DNA from: Microvenator marinus
GTDB lineage: Bacteria; Myxococcota_A; Bradymonadia; Bradymonadales; Bradymonadaceae
Length of the DNA stretch: 64,000 nucleotides
NCBI RefSeq assembly: GCF_007993755.1
Contig: NZ_CP042467.1
Coordinates: 2,380,001 to 2,444,000 of the forward strand
Direction of reading: 5' to 3'
Made by a program: the position numbers and the translations under genes. The notes under the pieces were generated by a model. The model was given only the letters and a program-made list of their open reading frames with translations. It did no database searches and had not been told where the DNA came from. Of this stretch, positions 6,431 to 15,144 are shown piece after piece. The first letter of the stretch is position 1, and every line of letters begins with the position of its first letter.

Positions 6431-8821
6431 ATGAGCTCGGGAACGTGGCGAGTTTTGGGGACCATCTGCCTTGTGCTCTCGGTTTGCGCGCTCGCGGCGA
6501 GTGTATGGCCGTGGTTTGGGTGCAGCTTTTCGCTGGCTGAATCCGTTCAGAGCGAGCCAGCTGCAATCGACGAGAGCCCTTCGGCTCATCGCGTGAGACT
6601 ACTGCGAGCTCACTACGAGAGCGCTTCTCAGCCCATTCCACTCTCACAGCTTACCCGCGTCAAAGATGCAATGGGTGTGTGTTCGCCGGCCGAGGACATG
6701 GGTGTGACCGGCCCGGCACTTGCAATTTTCCTCGCCATGCTCGGATGTGGCGGACTATTCAGACGCCGCGCGACGATTGTGGAGTTAGACGAACACCAAG
6801 AACGTGAAGCCGCGCGCCGTGCACAGCGTTCACCGACGCTGGGCGTGGCTGATTCCATACCTGCAATCTCGGCCCCTGCTCGGCGAAGAAGCCTTGTCGG
6901 AGACGGCCATCACACGTCTCAACTCGAACCTATCCGAACCAAATCACGGCCCGGTGAGACCGTCCCCAGGCGCCCGTCGAGCCCTGGAGATATCGGAATC
7001 GATGTCGATATTCCGCTCGAGTTCGGCAAAAGAGACGACGATATCGCGGAAGAAGAATCGGTGATGAAGTTTGTGGAGGAGACGCGCGAAGCCCGCGAAA
7101 CACAACGTGAAGAGATGGTGGTCGTCGCCTCACAAGTCGGTGGGTACTATTGCCCGCCCGCGTTTCGAGACAAGGCGGTGATCTACGTGGACCCAACCTC
7201 TAAACTCGCGCGCGACGAATGGCCTGAAAAGACGCCTCTCAACGAGCCAGAAAAGCCATTCAAGACTTTGGAAGGTGCAGTAAAATTCGCCCAAACACGC
7301 GTGCTCAAAGATACGCCCGGAATCCAGATTCGACTCGCGCCCGGGACATACAAGGCAAGCGTTCTAGTTCCAGACCGTGTGGCCATCATCAACCATCGCA
7401 TGCCGGCGATTGGCTCCAGAGAGTCTGAGGACGAAGCGTTGACCAGGCACTTGAAGTGGATCACCGACCAGGCTCACGACGCCCCAGACCGTGTGACCAT
7501 CCTGGCTCCGGCTGATGCGGAGTACGCAGTGAAGTTCGTGGGCGGGACCACGCAGGGGATCTACGGGTGCCACATCATGGGCAACGAAGGGCGCGCCCAG
7601 GCCGGAATTGTGGCGAGCCGTTGCCAGCGCTTACATATCCGGGCATGCGTGATCGATGGGTTCGCACGTGGTGGAGTTCGGCTCGACCAGTGTGGCACGG
7701 ACGTTCCTGGACAAGGAACCTTCGTTCAGGCCACAGAACTTCTGAATAACGCGGCTGCCCACGGTGGCGGAATCTCAGCCGAAAAATCAGTTCTGAACGT
7801 GGTGGAATGCCTGATTCATGGCAACAAAGCTCATCGTGGCGCCGGAATTTGCGCTCAAGACATGCGCGGCCTCCTCTCAATCGTCCGGACTCGCATCTCG
7901 AGAAATACTGCGGCTGCCAAAGCTCCTAAAGAGATCCCGTGTGACTCCCCTTCTAGCGTCTGGAAAAGCGAAGACGGACTCGGGGGCGGGGCCTGCATCC
8001 TCAACTCCAAGACCCGGATCGCCGAGAGCGAGTTCGTGGACAATAAGGCCACCGGCGCTGGCGGCGCTGTGATGATCCTTGGCGGTAAGGCGGCATTTCA
8101 GGGCAATGATGAGGTAGACGTCAGGATGCACCGAAATGCCGCCCCGGTGGGCTCGGCACTTTGTGTGGTGGGTTGGCAAGGGTCCAACGCAGTAGCCAAG
8201 TATGTGGGCGCGGATATCCAGCAGAACCGCTCGAGCGTTGGGGGCACCATCGCCCTTTTGGGATTGGTATCCGTACAGTTCGATGATGGCAAAGTAGCGT
8301 ACAATGAAGCGCCGGACCGCAAGTGCATCGGGGCCGCTTTTTCCGTGATCAACGGCGCGGAACTTGTGCTCAAGGATATGGAGATCAAGGAGAACCAATG
8401 CGGTGGTCCGGGAGGCGCGTTGGGCGCGCTGAACTCAACGCTTCGCGTTGGTGAAGGTTGTGAGATTCGCAACAACTCGAGCAAAGATTGCGGCGGTGGC
8501 CTCTACTTTGTGACACGCCCAGACACCGCGCTTGAGGAATTGGTAGCCCATCACGGACTTAAAATGCCCTTTGTGCTCGCCACCCGAGACTGCATCTTCT
8601 TCAATAATAGTGCGGATGATCTGGGTGGTGGACTGTTTGTGGGGAATCACCTGCCGCAAGCCACCTTCCCGATTGGGATGCGCGTGGAGGGCACCACAAA
8701 AATCCGCAATAACCGCACCAGACACCCGAACGCTCATGGCGACGATATCTGGGTGGTTTGGGCGGATGAGGTGGTGGCGAGTTCTGAGAATCGACCACCG
8801 GCAAAAGTACTATTGAAGTGA
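6431..8821 (+). CDS. Membrane protein with right-handed parallel beta-helix domain
   Basis: 796 residues; ATG at 6431 preceded by GGAG. Two hydrophobic helices flank a short loop: about residues 7-28, and about 93-110 followed directly by RRR. A charged, low-complexity region (about 115-235) leads to a long domain (about 250-790). That domain has a 'periodic copper-binding'/pectate-lyase-like opening (KPFKTLEGAVKFAQ, IRLAPGTYKASVLV). It then has many beta-helix turns marked by NNAAAHGGGIS, NKAHRGAGI, NKATGAGGAV, NSSKDCGGGLYF and NSADDLGGGLF. No catalytic residues of a known polysaccharide lyase are obvious. By the positive-inside rule the beta-helix would face the cytoplasm, which is odd. Convergent with the phosphomutase gene. 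Confidence 0.75.
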   Translation: MSSGTWRVLGTICLVLSVCALAASVWPWFGCSFSLAESVQSEPAAIDESPSAHRVRLLRAHYESASQPIPLSQLTRVKDAMGVCSPAEDMGVTGPALAIFLAMLGCGGLFRRRATIVELDEHQEREAARRAQRSPTLGVADSIPAISAPARRRSLVGDGHHTSQLEPIRTKSRPGETVPRRPSSPGDIGIDVDIPLEFGKRDDDIAEEESVMKFVEETREARETQREEMVVVASQVGGYYCPPAFRDKAVIYVDPTSKLARDEWPEKTPLNEPEKPFKTLEGAVKFAQTRVLKDTPGIQIRLAPGTYKASVLVPDRVAIINHRMPAIGSRESEDEALTRHLKWITDQAHDAPDRVTILAPADAEYAVKFVGGTTQGIYGCHIMGNEGRAQAGIVASRCQRLHIRACVIDGFARGGVRLDQCGTDVPGQGTFVQATELLNNAAAHGGGISAEKSVLNVVECLIHGNKAHRGAGICAQDMRGLLSIVRTRISRNTAAAKAPKEIPCDSPSSVWKSEDGLGGGACILNSKTRIAESEFVDNKATGAGGAVMILGGKAAFQGNDEVDVRMHRNAAPVGSALCVVGWQGSNAVAKYVGADIQQNRSSVGGTIALLGLVSVQFDDGKVAYNEAPDRKCIGAAFSVINGAELVLKDMEIKENQCGGPGGALGALNSTLRVGEGCEIRNNSSKDCGGGLYFVTRPDTALEELVAHHGLKMPFVLATRDCIFFNNSADDLGGGLFVGNHLPQATFPIGMRVEGTTKIRNNRTRHPNAHGDDIWVVWADEVVASSENRPPAKVLLK

Positions 8822-8822
8822 T

Positions 8823-10193
8823 TTAGGCGATCGCGGATTTGACCGCATTTTCGAGCCAGCCGAGGAGTTCGTCACGGCGCTCAGGGGTGCCAGCCTCAAC
8901 CCGCATCACGAGAACAGGCCCGGTATTGCTGGCGCGCACAAGCCCCCAACCGTCTCCAAAATTGATCCGAACGCCGTCCAGAGTGTTGACTTCCCACTCC
9001 TTGGAAAACTGCTCGGCAACCTTGCCTGGCACGTCGAATTTCACATCATCAGGACAATCGAGTCGTAGCTCCGGTGTGGCAAAGGTCTCGGGTACATCAC
9101 CCAAGAGTTGGCCCAAATCCTGGTCAGTATTGGAGAGGATCTCGAGCAAACGCGCCGTGGCGTAGAGCGCATCATCAAAGCCGAAGTAGCGGTCGTTAAA
9201 GAAGATATGACCGCTCATCTCACCGGCGAGTTTCGCGCCCGTTTCTTTGATCTTGGCCTTGATCAGGCTGTGCCCAACCTTGCTCATCACGGCATTTCCG
9301 CCGTGCTTCTGAATGTCGTCAAAGAGGGTCTGCGAGCACTTCACCTCACCGATAATCGTGGCCCCAGGATTGGACTTGAGCACATCTCGGCTCAGCAGGA
9401 TCATCAACTTATCACCCCAGATGACCTCGCCTTTATGATCCACGACACCGATGCGGTCGCCGTCTCCATCGTAGGCGATTCCGAGGTCTGCTTGATGCTC
9501 ACGCACTGCCGCCATCACGTCTTGAAGGTTTTCCAGCACAGTTGGGTCGGGATGATGATTCGGGAAGTTGCCGTCCGGCTCCACAAAGAGCGGAATCATC
9601 TGAGCTCCAAGCACGTCTTGAACCAGCTGCGGTGCGGCCACACCGGCGATTCCGTTACCGCAGTCGACCACGACCTTCAGTGGCTTGGAGCCCATTTTAA
9701 CATTGCCGCCGACGTAATTGAGATAGTCCGAAATCACATTCTCATCTGCGATGATTTCGCCGGGCTGAGCGGCCTCAGCGGCACTCTTATCGGCGATGAT
9801 GCCGCGCAATTCTTGGATGGCTGCACCGTGCAGAGTATCTGCGCCCACCATCATCTTGAAGCCGTTGTACTCACCCGCGTTATGCGAGCCTGTAATCTGA
9901 ATACATGCGTCGTGCGAGCCCTGAACACGGGCAAAGTAGACCAAGGGCGTAGGAACCATGCCAATGTCCACAACCGTTGCCCCGCCTTTGACCAAACCGT
10001 CAGCGAGGGCACAAAAAATGCGGTCGCTTGAAACACGTGCATCGCGGCCCACCACAACGCTCAGCTCGGACTTTCCAAGCTTCATTTTCGCGAAATGGGC
10101 AAACGCGAGTCCAAGCCCAAAAACCAACTCATTGTCCAGATCGCGGTCTGCGATGCCGCGGATATCATATTGCCTAAAAATCTGCGTATTCAT
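8823..10193 (-). CDS. Phosphomannomutase/phosphoglucomutase
   Basis: 456 residues, the usual length of AlgC/ManB-type alpha-D-phosphohexomutases, which interconvert the 6- and 1-phosphates of mannose or glucose for nucleotide-sugar and envelope glycan synthesis. The four family landmarks are visible. They are the phosphoserine loop ITGSHNAGEYNGFKM (about residue 98), the Mg-binding DGDGDRIGVVD (about 243), the sugar-binding GEMSGHIFF, and the phosphate-binding RASNTGPVLVMRVE near the C-terminus. N-terminal FRQYDIRG is also typical. The gene lies 16 bases behind the aminopeptidase gene and is likely co-transcribed with it, although I see no functional link. Confidence 0.92.
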   Translation of the reverse strand: MNTQIFRQYDIRGIADRDLDNELVFGLGLAFAHFAKMKLGKSELSVVVGRDARVSSDRIFCALADGLVKGGATVVDIGMVPTPLVYFARVQGSHDACIQITGSHNAGEYNGFKMMVGADTLHGAAIQELRGIIADKSAAEAAQPGEIIADENVISDYLNYVGGNVKMGSKPLKVVVDCGNGIAGVAAPQLVQDVLGAQMIPLFVEPDGNFPNHHPDPTVLENLQDVMAAVREHQADLGIAYDGDGDRIGVVDHKGEVIWGDKLMILLSRDVLKSNPGATIIGEVKCSQTLFDDIQKHGGNAVMSKVGHSLIKAKIKETGAKLAGEMSGHIFFNDRYFGFDDALYATARLLEILSNTDQDLGQLLGDVPETFATPELRLDCPDDVKFDVPGKVAEQFSKEWEVNTLDGVRINFGDGWGLVRASNTGPVLVMRVEAGTPERRDELLGWLENAVKSAIA

Positions 10194-10209
10194 CTGAGCT
10201 CACTTCAAA

Positions 10210-12867
10210 TCACTTCAAATAACCGGGGAGTCCGTTCTCTAGATACTTCTTCTGTCGCTCGCAATGCTGGATTGCCTCTACTGTTTGGTCCAAAATCCGC
10301 TCTTGACCCTCAACTTTGGGCTGCCCGGCAAAGAACGCACGCGCCTTTTCAGCGCCATCTGCGGAACAGAACCCGCTGGCAACCCGTGGAAGATTGGACG
10401 CAGCCTGCTGGCCAGCCTTCTCCACAATCGCCGAGTAATTCGATGTGAACCAGTTCCATGTGTTTGCGAACGTGGTGTCATCCGAGAAACTCGGGCCCAT
10501 AATCGCCCAGAGGTCCTGAGTCCGGATGGTGCCTTCAAGGTAAAGTCCAAGGCTCTTATTGTGCAGGTCCTTGTCCTTGAAGCTCCCGAGTGCTCGGATG
10601 ATCGACGAGCGTGCCGCTGGTGTTGGCGCCCCTTCAAGAGCGAGCTTCAATGAAAGCCAGAGGTCGGCCGTTCCTTCTCGGGCCACAATTTCAAGGGCAA
10701 CACCAGCAACATCGGCCGGCACCGTCTTCATGTCCTTGAGAAACGCATCGGCGATCTTTTGAGCTTCGGCTTTGGCTTTGGGGTCTTGAGTCAGCGCAAA
10801 ATGAGAATCGAATAGGCGGGCCCGCAAGAGCCCCTTCTCAGCCGCATCATTGGCCTTCGGGAGGTAGCCCACACTTCGCATTCTGCGCGCCGTCAATGCA
10901 CTCATTTTTCGCGTCCATTTGGCGCGCTGCTCGTCGGTCACAAAACGGTTCACAAACTCCATGGCCCCAAGCGTATTGAGGAGGAGCGTGCGATTCGACT
11001 CGCGGCCAAGCGCCTCCATCGACTTCAAATAGGTGTCTGGCGGAATCTGCTCCGAGGCGAGCATGGCGCTCAGGTTGCTTTGCAGACCTACCTTTTCTTC
11101 GGTTGTGAGTTCGGCCAAATACCGGCTCGAGAGTTTGTTCAACGCGTCTTCGCTCATGGTCCAACGCCAATAGCCACTCTCATTTGCGTTTGGATAAAAC
11201 CATTTCGGGCATCGAGTGGCCTCGAGCGCCACATTCTGAGTGTCTTGAGTGATGAGCTCACAATGAACTTCGGAGCGGCCGCGCTGCTCGTACCTCACAC
11301 AAAGGGGCACCTGCCAGAGTCCCTGATTGGGAGCGTCGGAACCCGCCGGAAGCCATCGTTTCTGAGTCACCTTCAGAACTGGTTTATCCTCACAAATCAG
11401 GTCCACATGAACCGAAGGTGTTCCAGGCTGGTCCAAAAACGTCTTCATGGCCTCGCCAACGGGCTTCCCAGACGCTTTGTCGAGCTCGGCCAGGAGTTGT
11501 TCGGTCGTTGCTCCTTGATTGGCGTAGGTGGACGTGTAGGCGCGCAAGGCCTCCTGCATCTTCTCGGGGCCCATCCAAACCTCGAACATCTGAAGGACAC
11601 GCGCGCCTTTCCCATAGGTTATCGAGTCAAAAGCGTTGTGGATATCACCCACGGTTTCAATGGGATTTCGGATGTTTCGAGCGCTCTTCCGAGCGTCTTG
11701 CATCATCACCCAACCCTTGCCCGAGACCGCATCCACTGAAGATTCGAGCTGTGGCGCGAGGTCCACCAATCCCTTCGCGGCCATCCAAGTGGCGAACGAC
11801 TCGTTGAGCCAGAGGTCGTCCCACCAGGGCATGGTCACAAGGTTTCCGAACCACATATGCGCGAGCTCGTGAATCATCACGCTGAGCGCGGAGCGGCGCT
11901 GCGCCACGGATGCCGTCTCGGAATCCAGGAGGAGCAAGGAGTCGCGAAAGGTCACGAGGCCGATATTCTCCATCGCGCCCGCCGAGAAGTTCGGAACGGC
12001 CACGATGTCCAGCTTTTCGTATGGGAATGGCTGACCGAAATACTCCGTCAAATACCGCACAACTGCCGGCGTACGCTTGAGCATGTACTCGCCGAGCGCG
12101 CCCTTTCCTTTCGGGGCCACAAGTCTAAGCGTTACGCCATCAAGAGGCTCTTCCGATTCGAGAATATCGAAGTCACCAACGGCAAAAGCCACAAGGTAGG
12201 TGGGCATGGGTTTTGAGACTTCGAACCGGAAGACCTCTAGGTTTCCTTCGGTTACACGATCGGTCTCTTTGGTGTTGGTCAGGGCCACCATTCCTGCTGG
12301 AACGCGCATGGTTGTGCGATAAGTGGTCTTGAATTTGGGTTCGTCGAATCCAGGGAAGGCGCGCCGGGCATCAAGCGGCTCAAACTGAGTGTAGGCGTAC
12401 CAGAGCCCCTCTTCTTTGACGCGGTAGAGCCCGTTGAGTCCCTCCTTGAAAGGCGCCGTATACTTAAAGACCAGTGTCGCCTCGCCGGCCGGTGCCTCCT
12501 CGTTCAGGATCACAGCCATGCCGCCATTGGCACCAAACACCGCCTCGCCGCCGATCTCCTTGGTCCCAGAGACCAGCGTTAGTGCCTCAACGTTTAGGTC
12601 TTCACCGTGTAAGTAGAGTACACGTTGAGGAGAAGACAAGTCGATGTTGATTCGGGTCGTACCCCCAAATTGTTCGGAGCTCGGATCGATAGTCAGATCC
12701 AGCTCGTAGTGCTTCGGAACGGTCACGTCGGACAGGCGCATGGCGCCGTCGATATTGAGGGAATCGTGCTGAATGGTCGCCACCGGCTCGGCCTTTTGTG
12801 AGCCGGAGCAAGCTGAAAGAGTCCCAGCCACCAATCCTAAGGCAAGGACAACTAAGTATTTACGCAT
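10210..12867 (-). CDS. M1-family metallo-aminopeptidase, lipoprotein
   Basis: 885 residues. MRKYLVVLALGLVAGTLSAC is a type II signal peptide, so the enzyme should be lipid-anchored in the envelope. The M1 gluzincin core is complete: substrate-recognition GAMEN (about residue 297) and the zinc site HELAH (about 331), with the third ligand Glu in NES 18 residues later. An N-terminal beta domain and an ERAP1-like helical C-terminal region give the full four-domain length of an aminopeptidase N. It removes N-terminal residues from peptides, here presumably outside the cytoplasm for peptide scavenging. Followed by the phosphomutase gene on the same strand. Confidence 0.92.
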   Translation of the reverse strand: MRKYLVVLALGLVAGTLSACSGSQKAEPVATIQHDSLNIDGAMRLSDVTVPKHYELDLTIDPSSEQFGGTTRINIDLSSPQRVLYLHGEDLNVEALTLVSGTKEIGGEAVFGANGGMAVILNEEAPAGEATLVFKYTAPFKEGLNGLYRVKEEGLWYAYTQFEPLDARRAFPGFDEPKFKTTYRTTMRVPAGMVALTNTKETDRVTEGNLEVFRFEVSKPMPTYLVAFAVGDFDILESEEPLDGVTLRLVAPKGKGALGEYMLKRTPAVVRYLTEYFGQPFPYEKLDIVAVPNFSAGAMENIGLVTFRDSLLLLDSETASVAQRRSALSVMIHELAHMWFGNLVTMPWWDDLWLNESFATWMAAKGLVDLAPQLESSVDAVSGKGWVMMQDARKSARNIRNPIETVGDIHNAFDSITYGKGARVLQMFEVWMGPEKMQEALRAYTSTYANQGATTEQLLAELDKASGKPVGEAMKTFLDQPGTPSVHVDLICEDKPVLKVTQKRWLPAGSDAPNQGLWQVPLCVRYEQRGRSEVHCELITQDTQNVALEATRCPKWFYPNANESGYWRWTMSEDALNKLSSRYLAELTTEEKVGLQSNLSAMLASEQIPPDTYLKSMEALGRESNRTLLLNTLGAMEFVNRFVTDEQRAKWTRKMSALTARRMRSVGYLPKANDAAEKGLLRARLFDSHFALTQDPKAKAEAQKIADAFLKDMKTVPADVAGVALEIVAREGTADLWLSLKLALEGAPTPAARSSIIRALGSFKDKDLHNKSLGLYLEGTIRTQDLWAIMGPSFSDDTTFANTWNWFTSNYSAIVEKAGQQAASNLPRVASGFCSADGAEKARAFFAGQPKVEGQERILDQTVEAIQHCERQKKYLENGLPGYLK

Positions 12868-12905
12868 ATTAAAAGCCTTAACTTTTCCGGGAAACTTCTG
12901 AAAAC

Positions 12906-14045
12906 TTAGGGTTGGAGGGTTGCCTCGACGACATCACCCTCAAGTCCGAGCGCGGTCTTCTGGTTGTCATAAACTTTGACTCGGCGCTTCAACGCAATAT
13001 CATCTACTTCATAGATCCATAACTCGTCGAAATGAACCTCTGCATTTAGATCACCCAGTGTGATCTTCACACCTCCCTCCAGTGCATTTGAGGCCGAGGT
13101 TGTTGAAACCTTGGAGATTTCGGCGTCTCCAGCACCCAGTGCGAGGGTTATCAAATCGCCTTTACGAAGATGTAGATAGGTCCAACCCCCGGCATATGGA
13201 ACGGTAAATGACTCAGATCCGGCCCCCAAGAGACTCAGATTGGCGCCAATACTGTCGCCCTCAAAGAATACAGAAATACCTTGCCCGTTATCGTCTTCGA
13301 AGGAAATGAACGGTGTTCGCATGTCTACGAGTGACATTCGACGTACCCAAACATCCATTGCCCAATCATCGGGCAGGCCATTGAGTTCCACGGAAATGGT
13401 TCCGTTTGTGATGGAGAGCGCGCGGCCCACCAGGTTTTCGTTTCCTCTACAGGCTATGTCACACTCATCGGTGTTAAACACAGCCAACTGCGGGCTGCTT
13501 CGAAAGGTTCCTATGGTGCCGAAGTTCCAGACCCAGAGGTAGTCGTCAAAAGGCGAAATCTCAGAGCCTCCCTCCTCAATGCGAATCGCCATTTCTTCCA
13601 GACCGAATGTCCACTTTGTGAACCCTACAAGCCTGTCTTGGCCCGGGAAGTAGCTTTCTATCTGCCCTTCAACGCCGTCAAGCTTTGGCCGAAAGAAGCC
13701 GTTGGCAACTTCATCTTGAAACTCGAAGAAGCGCGGCACTGAGACGACATCAGCCACCGTCAATGGAGGCGCGGTAAGGTTCAACGTAAATGGCTCAGCC
13801 GGTTCTCCGTTGGTATTGGTCTGGTTGTTCGTAGACGTCTGGTTGTTCGTAGACGTCTGGTTATTTGTAGACGTCTGGTTATTCGTAGACGTCTGGTTGT
13901 TCGTAGACGTCTGGTTATTGGACGAATTGTTCGACCCAGTGGTTTGGTTGTTAGAACTCGATCCGTTGTTAGGAAAGGAAGTAGAAGGAGGTTCTTCGAT
14001 ACACCCCGTTCCCAAAATCAGACTCAACATGATTAACTTCTTCAT
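12906..14045 (-). CDS. Lipoprotein with (TNNQTS)n linker, unknown function
   Basis: 379 residues from ATG 14045, preceded by AGGGA at five bases; an upstream in-frame ATG at 14099 would put a long non-signal extension in front. MKKLIMLSLILGTGC is a type II signal peptide. After Cys15 come about 60 residues of Asn/Ser/Thr/Gln repeats, including five to six TSTNNQ units. The rest is a predicted beta-rich region (about 90-379) with a concanavalin-like feel (FISFEDDNGQGISVFFEGD, VHFDELWIYEVDDIAL). No family recognised. It starts one base after the stop of the next lipoprotein gene, so the pair is co-transcribed. Confidence 0.75.
   Translation of the reverse strand: MKKLIMLSLILGTGCIEEPPSTSFPNNGSSSNNQTTGSNNSSNNQTSTNNQTSTNNQTSTNNQTSTNNQTSTNNQTNTNGEPAEPFTLNLTAPPLTVADVVSVPRFFEFQDEVANGFFRPKLDGVEGQIESYFPGQDRLVGFTKWTFGLEEMAIRIEEGGSEISPFDDYLWVWNFGTIGTFRSSPQLAVFNTDECDIACRGNENLVGRALSITNGTISVELNGLPDDWAMDVWVRRMSLVDMRTPFISFEDDNGQGISVFFEGDSIGANLSLLGAGSESFTVPYAGGWTYLHLRKGDLITLALGAGDAEISKVSTTSASNALEGGVKITLGDLNAEVHFDELWIYEVDDIALKRRVKVYDNQKTALGLEGDVVEATLQP
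13822..13920. repeat. 18-bp tandem repeat coding for the TSTNNQ linker
   Basis: Five to six contiguous units of 18 bases (core TTCGTAGACGTCTGGTTG on the plus strand), nearly identical at the DNA level, lie inside the lipoprotein gene. High identity between units suggests recent expansion, so the repeat number may vary between strains. Confidence 0.85.
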
Positions 14046-14046
14046 C

Positions 14047-14979
14047 TCAATCCCTGTTGGGTGGTAGGCATAGTTTGACATCTTCCGTGACCTGAACACA
14101 GCCTAATCCACCTACACAATCCTCGGGTGTATTACACCTCTCTATACAAATTTTTCTGCCTTCCGGGTCGTTTGGAATCTGACCGCAGAAATCATCTCCA
14201 CAAAGAGAATCGCTGTCTGTGCAATCCAACGTACAAAACGCGACTTCAAGAGTGAGTCTCAAACAAGTGCCTTGAAAGCCTCCGGCGCAATCAAGCCGAC
14301 TTTGACACACATCCCCTACTTCTCCAGTGCCCGTAGCTGAAGGAAAGCATGCCTCTTGCATGCCCAGATTCACTTCTTCGTATCCTTGGCGCCCATCACA
14401 CGAGTTCGCCAGACAGAAGTCTTCCAAACACACGCCAGAGTCACAGTTTTCTGGACCGATGCACCTTGTGCTGCAGTAGCCACCCTCGTACCCAACTGAG
14501 GCATCGAGGCAAATTGCGCCGTTACCACCGGCACAGTCTGTAGTTGTGGTGCATGCCTGGCCCACGGCAGCGGGGCCTTCTCCTCGCGGCCAACACTCCT
14601 CTTTGGTGTCTAGATCGAAGTCGAAACATCCGAATCCCGGGCGTTCACACGTGTCCTCGCAGCTCCGGACGCAGATTCCGTTGTCTCGTGCATCTGTGAG
14701 TGCGCAATGCGCTCCCGCTGGACATCCCGTGTCGGTGTCACATGGTGCGTAGCAGTAGCCACCAGGCATGCCTAACGTACCTGGCGTAAGACAAAGGTTT
14801 GAAGCGCAATCGGAGTTCGCCTCGCAGGCATCTCCAATCTGTTTTGGAGCGGCTACTGTACCGTTGTTGGTGGTGACAGTCGCATTATTGGTATCAGCGT
14901 TGTTGGTATTTGTTTGCTGCTCAGGCGGTGGCTCGATGCAGCCTAAGCACAGACAAGCGGCGAGTAGTCTCAACTTCAT
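14047..14979 (-). CDS. Cys-rich lipoprotein, unknown function
   Basis: 310 residues. MKLRLLAACLCLGC is a short type II signal peptide. An Asn/Thr linker (TNTNNADTNNATVTTNNGTV) follows. The remainder holds four to five Cys-rich units built on the pattern G-x-x-C-x5-DC, for instance GDACEANSDCASNLC, GQACTTTTDCAGG, GDVCQSRLDCAGG and CNTPEDCVGGLGC. About 30 cysteines imply an extracytoplasmic, disulfide-stabilised surface protein. Similar units occur in the second half of the giant protein further along. It is the upstream member of a two-lipoprotein unit; the 138 bases before it hold the promoter but no convincing consensus. Confidence 0.75.
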   Translation of the reverse strand: MKLRLLAACLCLGCIEPPPEQQTNTNNADTNNATVTTNNGTVAAPKQIGDACEANSDCASNLCLTPGTLGMPGGYCYAPCDTDTGCPAGAHCALTDARDNGICVRSCEDTCERPGFGCFDFDLDTKEECWPRGEGPAAVGQACTTTTDCAGGNGAICLDASVGYEGGYCSTRCIGPENCDSGVCLEDFCLANSCDGRQGYEEVNLGMQEACFPSATGTGEVGDVCQSRLDCAGGFQGTCLRLTLEVAFCTLDCTDSDSLCGDDFCGQIPNDPEGRKICIERCNTPEDCVGGLGCVQVTEDVKLCLPPNRD

Positions 14980-15106
14980 AAAGACCTTTTTTGCGTCAAC
15001 GAGGGCTCTGTCCTCGTTGGTGGGTAGTGCAGAATTAGAAAACTTCCAGAATACTAGAAGAATTCGGGTTCAAAGACCAACCCAAGAAAGAGGAAGAGAT
15101 TGGGCT

Positions 15107-15144
15107 CTTGTAGACGATCAACCCGGAGACAAGGCGTCTACAAG
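15107..15144 (-). terminator. Hairpin at the 3' end of the acyl-CoA oxidase gene
   Basis: Perfect 10-base arms CTTGTAGACG (15107-15116) and CGTCTACAAG (15135-15144) flank an 18-base loop that spans the stop codon of the acyl-CoA oxidase gene. There is no T-tract after it on the minus strand, so it is not a classical intrinsic terminator. It may instead be a 3'-end stabilising structure or a binding site. Confidence 0.35.

Noticed and set aside
9108-10031. Plus-strand frame of 307 codons opposite the phosphomutase
   Set aside because: The minus-strand phosphomutase has all four catalytic motifs; the plus frame has no family features.
13822-13920. CRISPR array
   Set aside because: Repeat units are contiguous, without unique spacers, and stay in frame inside a lipoprotein gene.
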